Positions 1 to 5,511 of a DNA stretch of 6,562 bases are shown here, piece by piece (position 1 is the stretch's first letter; each line of letters starts with the position of its first letter). This stretch comes from Candidatus Brocadiia bacterium (lineage in GTDB: Bacteria; Planctomycetota; MHYJ01; WSZJ01), in assembly GCA_013360825.1 (NCBI GenBank), contig JABWAY010000240.1, positions 1-6,562 of the forward strand, written 5' to 3'. Below the pieces are notes generated by a model. The model saw nothing but the letters and a program-made list of their open reading frames with translations, did no database searches and was not told the origin of the DNA. Made by a program: the position numbers and the translations under genes.

Positions 1-75
1 CCGCGCCACGATGAAGACCGTCACGAACCCCGCCAGCAAAGTCACCGCGAACGACGCGCTGGCGAACCCCGGCAT
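1..75 (-). CDS. N-terminus of an unidentified membrane protein (partial, runs off left edge)
   Basis: Only the first 25 codons are in the window, reading toward base 1 with no stop. From the ATG at 75 the peptide starts MPGFASASF and continues with a hydrophobic stretch (about residues 9-23, rich in V, L, F, A and G) ending in Arg, which looks like a first transmembrane helix or signal anchor. I chose the start at 75 because a GAGG (complement of 81-84) lies five bases upstream. An in-frame ATG at 105 would add ten residues (MAEAHRVEGE) but has no purine-rich site before it. The gene follows the strong terminator at 164-194, so it probably has its own transcription start, although no clear promoter is visible in the gap. 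The family cannot be identified from this fragment. That a membrane protein begins here is inference from hydrophobicity and the ribosome site. Confidence 0.5.
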   Translation of the reverse strand, partial: MPGFASASFAVTLLAGFVTVFIVAR

Positions 76-163
76 CTCGCCCTCGACGCGATGCGCTTCC
101 GCCATGCAACCGGGTGGCGGCCGAAGTTCGCGTTCTGACCCGGCCCGCGCGGGCACCCGGGCG

Positions 164-194
164 AAAAAAAAGAGGGCCGGCACCGGGCCGGCCC
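164..194 (-). terminator. Intrinsic terminator after the CofH-like gene
   Basis: On the minus strand an 8-bp perfect GC stem (GGGCCGGC, bases 194-187, with GCCGGCCC, 181-174) encloses a 5-base loop. It is followed by TC and then eight consecutive T residues (171-164). It starts 20 bases past the stop codon of the CofH-like gene at 215, the usual place for a rho-independent terminator. It separates the PHP-cofH-like unit from the next minus-strand gene. Confidence 0.92.
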
Positions 195-214
195 CCTGGA
201 TCCGTCCTCCGAAA

Positions 215-1327
215 CTACCGCAGCGCGAGCGCCGCCTTCCGCGTCCGCACCGTCTTCTTCGTCCCGTCGCCGTACACGGAGTCCCGCTGCCGGGGGCGAC
301 GCTGCGCCTTCAGGATCGCCTTTTCCAGCAGTTCCGGCGACGTGTACCGGGCCGCGGGGCCGCTGGTGTAGACCGCTCCGCCCTGGAAGTGCGTCCCGCC
401 GAGGTCGTTCGCGCCCATGGAGAGGCACTGGATCGCCTCGGGAAGGCCGAAGAGCGCCCAGGGGACCTGGATGTTCTGGACCGAGTTTCCGAAGAAGATC
501 CGGGAGATGGCGACGAGCTTCAGGAGCTGCTGCTGCGAGATCCGCTGCCGGCTGTTCCCGAAGGCCGCTCCTTCCGGGATCATCGGCAGGATCTGGAATT
601 CCACGATCCCGCCGGTGTCCTTCTGGATGTTCCGGATGATCTCCAGGTGCTCGCAGATATGGATCTCGTTCTCCACGTGACCGACGAGGATCGACGCGGT
701 CGTCTTGATCCCGAGCCGGTGCGCCGATTTGACGATCTCCACCCAGTCCGCCGTCCGGATCCGGTCCGGGCTGATCTTTTTCCGCACCTTGTCGTTCAGG
801 ATGTCCGCTCCCGTCCCGGGCATCGAGTCGAGTCCGGCCTCCTTCAGCTGCTCCAGGACCTCGCGGGCCGGAACCCGCGCGCGCCGCGCGGCAAAGTGGA
901 CCTCCGTCGGGCTGAACGCGTGGATGTGGGCGTGCGGGAATTCGTCCCGGAGCGTCTGGATCAGCCGCACGAGGTAGCTCACCGAAAGGTCCGGGTTGAG
1001 CGCTCCCTGCACCGCGATGTCGTTCCGGACCGGGCTCGCCTGGACGCGCTCCACGACCTGGTCCGGCGTGAGGGTGTACGCCTCCTTGTCGCCCTTTTTC
1101 CGGAAGAGGCTGCAGTGCCGGCACGATGCCCGGCAGACGTTGGTGTAGTAGATGTGGGTGCGGTGCACGAACGACGTCACGCCCTGATGCGTCCGCCGGT
1201 TGAGCTCATTCGCGACCTGGTAGATGTCCGCGAACCCCGGCTCCTCCTGCTGCATCAGCATCAACGCCTCGATCGCCGAAACTTCCTGCCGCTCGATAGC
1301 CGCCTTGAGGATGATATTCGGATCCAT
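215..1327 (-). CDS. cofH: CofH-like radical SAM enzyme (CofH/MqnC/MqnE superfamily)
   Basis: A 370-residue radical SAM protein, the usual length for CofH. The cluster motif CRASCRHC places Cys65, Cys69 and Cys72 around the [4Fe-4S] cluster. Family signatures follow: QGALNPD (107-113), HAFSPTEVH (136-144), SMPGTGADIL (168-177), GHVEN (216-220), NIQVPW (285-290), GANDLGGT (305-312) and PRQRDSVYG (345-353), then a 17-residue tail rich in basic residues. CofH joins tyrosine to a ribityl-diaminouracil to build the deazaflavin FO of cofactor F420; MqnE and MqnC act in futalosine-dependent menaquinone synthesis. MPGT, NIQVxW and NDLGGT match CofH better than MqnE (PGGG, DDxDGT) or MqnC (NDxGS). It departs where all three normally carry a Glu-Glu after the GT/GS motif: here it reads HFQGGA. 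No cofG is nearby. The start at ATG 1327 has GGGGGA nine bases upstream. It is second in a unit after the PHP gene. The superfamily is near certain; the substrate is not. Confidence 0.72.
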   Translation of the reverse strand: MDPNIILKAAIERQEVSAIEALMLMQQEEPGFADIYQVANELNRRTHQGVTSFVHRTHIYYTNVCRASCRHCSLFRKKGDKEAYTLTPDQVVERVQASPVRNDIAVQGALNPDLSVSYLVRLIQTLRDEFPHAHIHAFSPTEVHFAARRARVPAREVLEQLKEAGLDSMPGTGADILNDKVRKKISPDRIRTADWVEIVKSAHRLGIKTTASILVGHVENEIHICEHLEIIRNIQKDTGGIVEFQILPMIPEGAAFGNSRQRISQQQLLKLVAISRIFFGNSVQNIQVPWALFGLPEAIQCLSMGANDLGGTHFQGGAVYTSGPAARYTSPELLEKAILKAQRRPRQRDSVYGDGTKKTVRTRKAALALR

Positions 1328-1351
1328 TGGTGTCGTTCCCCCGTTGCCTTG

Positions 1352-1373
1352 GCCCCGCCGTCTCGGGCGGGGC
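1352..1373 (-). other. GC hairpin in the gap between PHP gene and CofH-like gene
   Basis: A perfect 8-bp inverted repeat (GCCCCGCC and GGCGGGGC, loop of six bases) lies between the PHP stop at 1396 and the CofH-like start at 1327, just upstream of its ribosome site. The transcript continues with CAAGGCAACGG and no T tract, so it does not look like an intrinsic terminator. It could be a pause site, a processing or stability element, or chance in GC-rich DNA. No second promoter is apparent in this 68-base gap, so the two genes are probably co-transcribed. Confidence 0.45.
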
Positions 1374-1395
1374 GCCTCTCCGAAAACGTCTCCCG

Positions 1396-2220
1396 CTACG
1401 CCGCCAGGTGATCGAGGCCGAATTCACGCAGAAACGGCCTCAGCCGGTACGGCGGAAATGCCAGCGTCTCCGTCAGGGGCTCTCCGCCGTGCCCGTGCCA
1501 GTCGCTGCCCGCCGTCGTGTACAGCCCGTGACTGTCCCCCAGCTCGACGAGCCGGGCGGTCCGGACGCCGTGCGTGCGGCGCCGGAACGTCTCGATCCCT
1601 TTCAGTCCCCAACCGACCATCCTGTCCAGCCGGGCCTCCAGCTCCTTCGCCGGCGGGTGGGCCCAGACGGCGACCCCCCCGTTCGACGAGACCAGCCTGA
1701 TCACGTCCTCCACCGATGCATGGGCCAGCGGAACGATCCCGTGTTTCCAGTGCAGGTGGCGCTCGAAGGCATCGTCGATCGAAGAGGCGTGTCCGCGGGA
1801 GACCATGACCCTGGCGACGTGGGCCCGGGAGAGGGAGTCGCCGGTCGCGACCTGGCGGATGTCGTCCAGGTCGAGCGGGACCCCGCGGTCGCGGAGCCGT
1901 CGAAGGATGATGGCGAGCCGGGTTTCCCTCCGTGCGCGCGCTCCGGCCAGGAATGTGGCGACGTCGGCCGGGACGGCATCGCGGAAGTAGGCCAGGATGT
2001 GGAGCTCCTCGTCGTCCCAGGCCGCGCTGATTTCCGAGCCGGGGATGAGGGTGAGGTCGCGGCCGCGGACGGCGGCTCTTGCGAGATCGAACGACGCGAT
2101 CGAGTCGTGATCGGTGATGGCGAGGACCCGCAGGCCGGCCGAGCACGCCATATCGACGATCTCCGGCGGCGGAAAGACGCCGTCGGACAGGGTCGAGTGG
2201 ACGTGAAGGTCGAGTTTCAT
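1396..2220 (-). CDS. PHP-domain metallophosphoesterase (COG0613/YciV-like)
   Basis: A 274-residue cytosolic protein of the polymerase-and-histidinol-phosphatase (PHP) fold, the single-domain type related to E. coli YciV (RNase AM) and to the 3',5'-nucleoside bisphosphate phosphatase CV1693. The metal-site residues appear in family order: HVHS (His6, His8), Asp13, TDHDS (Asp37, His38), PGSEIS (Glu63), HILAYF (His74), SRAHVA (His134), VWAHP (His188) and GSDWHG (Asp240, His242). All expected ligands are present, so the enzyme should be active as a trinuclear metal hydrolase. Known relatives remove phosphate from pAp-like 3',5'-bisphosphate nucleotides or trim RNA 5' ends. Specificity cannot be read from the sequence. 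MKLDLHVHST at the start is typical for the family and fixes the ATG at 2220; a GGAGA lies about 14 bases upstream, rather far. It is the first gene after the promoter at 2254-2282 and is probably co-transcribed with the CofH-like gene. Confidence 0.9.
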   Translation of the reverse strand: MKLDLHVHSTLSDGVFPPPEIVDMACSAGLRVLAITDHDSIASFDLARAAVRGRDLTLIPGSEISAAWDDEELHILAYFRDAVPADVATFLAGARARRETRLAIILRRLRDRGVPLDLDDIRQVATGDSLSRAHVARVMVSRGHASSIDDAFERHLHWKHGIVPLAHASVEDVIRLVSSNGGVAVWAHPPAKELEARLDRMVGWGLKGIETFRRRTHGVRTARLVELGDSHGLYTTAGSDWHGHGGEPLTETLAFPPYRLRPFLREFGLDHLAA

Positions 2221-2253
2221 ACGGGGCGTCGCGGTCTCCAGTAAGGTCGGCGG

Positions 2254-2282
2254 AGCATAGCAATGCCCCCGGGGGCGCGCAA
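2254..2282 (-). promoter_or_regulatory. Sigma70-type promoter for the PHP/CofH-like unit, with palindromic spacer
   Basis: On the minus strand TTGCGC (2282-2277) and TATGCT (2259-2254) are separated by exactly 17 bases, giving four of six matches to each of the -35 and -10 consensus boxes. The predicted start near 2247 leaves a leader of about 27 bases before the PHP ATG at 2220. The spacer contains a perfect 12-base palindrome, GCCCCCGGGGGC (2265-2276), directly between the two boxes. The promoter lies in the 181-base divergent region shared with polA. The best plus-strand candidate there (TTGAAA at 2345-2350, TTACGG at 2368-2373, 17-base spacing) is weak at the -10, so I do not list a polA promoter. 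Confidence 0.65.
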
Positions 2283-2401
2283 TGGGGTCCCCGGCGCCAA
2301 TTCCCCTCTCAATAAAAACATGATTCGGGTCGGCGGGAGGGGCCTTGAAAACGCGGTTGGAATTTGGTTACGGGGGCCGGGCGCGGGTTTAGGCTGCGGC
2401 G

Positions 2402-5065
2402 ATGAGCGGAACGCTGGTCCTGGTCGACGCCCCCAACTTCGCGTTCCGCGCGTTCCACGCACTTCCCAGATTCACCAGTCCGTCCGGCGAGCCGACCGGC
2501 GCGGTCTTCGGGTTCGCCACGATGCTCCAGCGGCTGGTGCGGGAGCTCAAGCCGACTCACCTCGCGGTCGTGTTCGACCCGCCCGGGCGCACCTTCCGCG
2601 ACGACCTCTACGGGGAGTACAAGGCGACGCGGGCCGAAACGCCGCCCGATCTCGTCTCCCAGTTCGGCCCCATCCGCGAGGTCGTGCAGGCGTTCCGCGC
2701 GCCGCTGGTCGAGGCGCCGGGGTTCGAGGCGGACGACGCGATCGGCACGCTGGCCCGGATGGGCGAGGCGGCCGGGATGCAGGTCTGGATCGCGACCGGG
2801 GACAAGGACCTCTGCCAGGTGGTGACGGACCGCGTGAAGATCGTGGACACGATGAAGGACCGCGTCTCGGGCCCGAGGGAGGTGGAGGAGAAATTCGGCG
2901 TCCCCCCGCGGCAGGTCGTGGACGTGCTCGCGCTGATGGGGGACTCGGTCGACAACGTCCCGGGGGTCCCCGGCGTGGGGGAGAAAACGGCGACGGCGCT
3001 CGTGCAGAAGGCGGGGAGCGTCGAGGCCCTCCTGGAGGCCCCGGACCTCGCCGGGAGACCGAAAATCGCCCAGGCGCTCCGGGACCACGCGGCGGACGCG
3101 CGCCTCTCGAAGGTCCTCGTCACGATCCGGTACGACGTTCCCGTCGGGCCGCTCGAGGACCTCCGCGTCCGGCCCGTCGATACGGCGGCCCTGCGGGCCC
3201 TCTACACGCGCTGCGGGTTCACCCGCCTGCTCAAGGAACTCCCCGCCGAGGAGGTCCCCGCCGCGAAGACGGAGTCCCGGGTCGTGGACACCCTGGAGGG
3301 CGTGGCCGCCCTGGCCGCGGCGCTCCGGCAGGCCGGACGCTTCGCCTTCGCCATCCTGGGGACCTCCCGCGAGGGCATGCGCGCGGGGATCGTCGGGATC
3401 GCGGCGGCCTGGGAAAAGGGCGCCGGCGTCTACGTCCCGCTCGGGCACTCGCCGATGCTCGCCCCCCGGCAGCCCGCACGGGAGGCCGCGCTCGAACTCC
3501 TGCGCCCCGTCTTCGAGGACCCGGCCGTCACGAAAACGGCGCACGACGCGAAATTCGAACTCCTCGTCCTCCTGCGCCACGGGATCCGCGTGGCCGGGCT
3601 GGACTGCGACCCGATGCTCGCCGCCTACGTCCTCGATCCCGCGAAGCCGAACGACCTCGAAAGCCTCGCGATCGAACATCTCGGCGTCCGCCCCGCCTCC
3701 GTCGCCGACCTCGCCGGGCGCGGGCGCGCCGCCGTGAGCTTCGAGGCGATCGATCCCGCCGGCACCGCACCCCATGCCTGCGAAACAGCCGGCGCCGCCG
3801 CCGCCCTCGCCGGAGTCCTCCTGCCGAAACTCGCCCCCGAGGGACTCGACGGACTCTTCCGCGACGTCGAAATGCCCCTGCTCGGCGTCCTGGTCCGCAT
3901 GGAGTCCGCCGGGATCGGGGTGGACGTCGAAGGGCTCCGTGCGCTGGGAGCGGAGTTCGACCGGCGCCTCACCGGGCTCCGGGACGCGATCTACGAGGCC
4001 GCGGGGGAGACCTTCAACATCGACTCCACCCGGCAGCTCCAGCGCATCCTGTTCGAAAAACTCGGCCTGACGCCGGGGCGGAAGACGAAGACCGGGTTTT
4101 CCACCGATGCCGCGGTGCTCGAGTCCCTCGCGGCGGAGCACCCCGTCCCGGCGCGGATCGTGGCGTTCCGCGCGCTCGCGAAGCTGAAGTCGACGTACGT
4201 CGACGCGCTTCCCGCCGCCGTGAATCCGCAGACCGGGCGCATCCACACGACGTTTTCGCAGGCGGTCGCGGCCACGGGGCGCCTGTCCTCGAACGACCCG
4301 AACCTCCAGAACATCCCGGTCCGGACGGAGGAGGGGCGCCGGATCCGCCGCGCCTTCCTCGCCGCCCCGGGGTGCCGTTTCGTCTCGGCGGACTACTCGC
4401 AGATCGAACTCCGGCTCCTCGCCCACGTCTCCGGCGATCCCGCCCTCGTCGACGCCTATCGGACGGGAAGCGACGTCCATGCGCGGACGGCGGCGGAGGT
4501 GTTCGGCGTACCCGAGGATCGCGTCACGGACGAGCAGCGGCGCCAGGCCAAGGTCGTGAACTTCGGCGTCATCTACGGGATGTCGGCCCACGGTCTCGCC
4601 CAGCAGCTCCGCGTCCCCCGCGACACCGCCGCCCTCTGGATCGAGGCGTATTTCCGCCGCTACGCCGGCGTCCGCGCGTTCCTCGACCGGACCCTCGAGG
4701 ACACCCGCCGCACCGGATTTGTCCGCACCCTGCTCGGCCGCCGGCGCCCGCTCCCGGACATCAACGCCCCCGACGGCAACCTGCGGAACGCCGCGGAACG
4801 GATGGCGGTCAATGCGCCGGTGCAGGGAAGCGCCGCCGACCTGATCAAGGTCGCGATGATCCGGATCGACCGCGCCCTGGCCCAGGGCGGTTTCCGCTCC
4901 CGGATGCTCCTCCAGGTCCACGACGAACTGCTGTTCGAGGTCCCCGAAGGCGAGGAATCCCGCCTGACGGAGCTGGCCGTCCGCGAAATGGAGGGGGCGA
5001 TCCAGCTCTCCGTCCCCCTGAAAGTCGAGGTCTCCGCCGGCGCCCGGTGGGGGGAAATGACCTGA
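2402..5065 (+). CDS. polA: DNA polymerase I with an inactive proofreading domain
   Basis: A full-length family A polymerase (887 residues; E. coli Pol I has 928) for Okazaki fragment maturation and repair synthesis. The 5' nuclease (about 1-285) keeps its acidic set: Asp9, Asp59, Glu109, Asp111, Asp112, Asp134, Asp136, Asp181 and Asp184, with the GVPGVGEKTA helix-hairpin-helix. The 3'-5' exonuclease-like domain (about 295-480) has lost its metal ligands. Aligned by eye to E. coli, D355 is Ala317, E357 is Leu319, D424 is Glu386 and D501 is Thr462. The polymerase domain (about 485-887) is intact: motif A SADYSQIELR (Asp664), motif B with Arg713, Lys717, Phe721 and Tyr725, and motif C QVHDE (Asp841). 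Phe721 at the E. coli F762 site predicts discrimination against dideoxynucleotides. The ATG at 2402 is set by the LVLVDAPNFAFRAFHALP start; only a weak AGG precedes it by eight bases. It is divergent from the PHP gene. No terminator is visible after the stop. Confidence 0.97.
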   Translation: MSGTLVLVDAPNFAFRAFHALPRFTSPSGEPTGAVFGFATMLQRLVRELKPTHLAVVFDPPGRTFRDDLYGEYKATRAETPPDLVSQFGPIREVVQAFRAPLVEAPGFEADDAIGTLARMGEAAGMQVWIATGDKDLCQVVTDRVKIVDTMKDRVSGPREVEEKFGVPPRQVVDVLALMGDSVDNVPGVPGVGEKTATALVQKAGSVEALLEAPDLAGRPKIAQALRDHAADARLSKVLVTIRYDVPVGPLEDLRVRPVDTAALRALYTRCGFTRLLKELPAEEVPAAKTESRVVDTLEGVAALAAALRQAGRFAFAILGTSREGMRAGIVGIAAAWEKGAGVYVPLGHSPMLAPRQPAREAALELLRPVFEDPAVTKTAHDAKFELLVLLRHGIRVAGLDCDPMLAAYVLDPAKPNDLESLAIEHLGVRPASVADLAGRGRAAVSFEAIDPAGTAPHACETAGAAAALAGVLLPKLAPEGLDGLFRDVEMPLLGVLVRMESAGIGVDVEGLRALGAEFDRRLTGLRDAIYEAAGETFNIDSTRQLQRILFEKLGLTPGRKTKTGFSTDAAVLESLAAEHPVPARIVAFRALAKLKSTYVDALPAAVNPQTGRIHTTFSQAVAATGRLSSNDPNLQNIPVRTEEGRRIRRAFLAAPGCRFVSADYSQIELRLLAHVSGDPALVDAYRTGSDVHARTAAEVFGVPEDRVTDEQRRQAKVVNFGVIYGMSAHGLAQQLRVPRDTAALWIEAYFRRYAGVRAFLDRTLEDTRRTGFVRTLLGRRRPLPDINAPDGNLRNAAERMAVNAPVQGSAADLIKVAMIRIDRALAQGGFRSRMLLQVHDELLFEVPEGEESRLTELAVREMEGAIQLSVPLKVEVSAGARWGEMT

Positions 5066-5077
5066 CCCGCCGATTCT

Positions 5078-5107
5078 CGCGGATTTCCCTTCCCCTGCCG
5101 ATCCGCG
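5078..5107. repeat. 7-bp inverted repeat overlapping the PA2779-like promoter
   Basis: CGCGGAT (5078-5084) is repeated inverted as ATCCGCG (5101-5107) with a 16-base gap. The arms flank the candidate -35 and end six bases before the TATAAT box. The centre-to-centre distance of 23 bases is a little over two helical turns, so a dimeric regulator could bind it as an operator. As an RNA stem after polA it has no T tract and a long loop, so a terminator role is less likely. It may be chance. Confidence 0.35.
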
Positions 5108-5119
5108 CATCCCTATAAT
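5090..5119 (+). promoter_or_regulatory. Promoter for the PA2779-like gene (perfect TATAAT)
   Basis: A perfect -10 box TATAAT (5114-5119) lies in the 99-base gap after polA. The best -35 is a weak TTCCCC (5090-5095) with an 18-base spacer. The predicted start near 5126 gives a leader of about 39 bases with a strong ribosome site. The weak -35 with perfect -10 could mean an activator is needed. Confidence 0.6.
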
Positions 5120-5154
5120 CTTCCCGCAGTTGTGGGGCTTCCCAGATTTTTCCT

Positions 5155-5159
5155 GGAGG
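5155..5159 (+). promoter_or_regulatory. Strong ribosome binding site fixing the start at 5165
   Basis: GGAGG sits five bases before the ATG at 5165. It decides the start of the PA2779-like gene: an in-frame GTG at 5132 would add eleven residues, has no such site, and would place charged residues in front of an otherwise normal signal peptide. Confidence 0.85.
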
Positions 5160-5164
5160 AGAGC

Positions 5165-5509
5165 ATGCTCAAAGGCCTTCGCGTCCTGATGGTGACCGTC
5201 GCAACACTGTCCATGCTCCTGCTCGCCGGTCCGGCCGGAGCCGGCATGGTCGAGACGCCGCAGTCGCCCTCCGCGGACCAGGTCCGCGCGCAGGCGATCG
5301 ACTCGGTGAAGGCCCATGTCGTCGGCGCCGGGCTGGACGGCGAACGCGCCGCAACCGCCCTGCAGTCGCTCGACACCGCGCAGCTCCTCGCCCTTCAGTC
5401 CCAGGTGGAGGCCTCCCGCGCGGGCAGCACCGGGTTCGCCATCGGGATCGGCGTGGCCGTCGTCGCCGCGGTGGTGTTCGTGATCTTCGAGACGTTCTAC
5501 CCGTACTAG
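5165..5509 (+). CDS. PA2779-family-like small exported, membrane-anchored protein
   Basis: A 114-residue protein of unknown function. It has a Sec-type signal peptide (Lys3, Arg6, hydrophobic core about 7-22, probable cleavage after the AGA at 24-26), then a short soluble segment (27-85) with helical pattern including a LxSLDTAQLLALQSQ-type stretch (66-80), and a C-terminal transmembrane helix (about 91-108) followed by a short aromatic tail ending FYPY. This layout (signal, small helical domain, C-terminal helix) together with the adjacent cysteine peptidase matches the PA2779 family, usually found beside a PA2778-type peptidase. I recognise it from layout and neighbourhood, not from a search. 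It should lie in the cytoplasmic membrane with its helical part outside. It has its own promoter after polA. The stop is two bases before the GTG of the next gene, indicating an operon with translational coupling. It could instead be an unrelated small membrane protein. Confidence 0.72.
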   Translation: MLKGLRVLMVTVATLSMLLLAGPAGAGMVETPQSPSADQVRAQAIDSVKAHVVGAGLDGERAATALQSLDTAQLLALQSQVEASRAGSTGFAIGIGVAVVAAVVFVIFETFYPY

Positions 5510-5511
5510 GC

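Noticed and set aside
11..1411. Plus-strand open frame of 466 codons opposite the CofH-like gene
   Set aside because: No motifs, biased composition, and it runs through the minus-strand terminator and the radical SAM gene. It is an antisense shadow.
2345..2373. Possible polA promoter TTGAAA, 17 bases, TTACGG
   Set aside because: The -35 is acceptable, but the -10 box matches the consensus poorly, so it was not listed as a feature.
2263..5118. Plus-strand open frame of 951 codons overlapping polA in another frame
   Set aside because: Arg/Pro/Gly-rich composition with no recognisable domain; a frame shadow of polA.
5133..5151. Small hairpin (TGGG/CCCA, loop GCTT) followed by five T residues in the leader of the PA2779-like gene
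   Set aside because: A 4-bp stem is too weak for a convincing terminator, and the T run is adjacent to the ribosome site of an evidently expressed gene.
5132..5164. Upstream GTG start giving an 11-residue extension of the PA2779-like protein
   Set aside because: It lacks a ribosome site, and GGAGG stands five bases before the ATG at 5165, which begins a normal signal peptide.
2309..5317. Minus-strand open frame of about 1000 codons opposite polA
   Set aside because: It mirrors polA in high-GC DNA, where third-position GC leaves the opposite strand free of stops. Its product is a low-complexity run of R, D, G, E and L with no family signature, whereas the plus strand encodes a complete DNA polymerase I.
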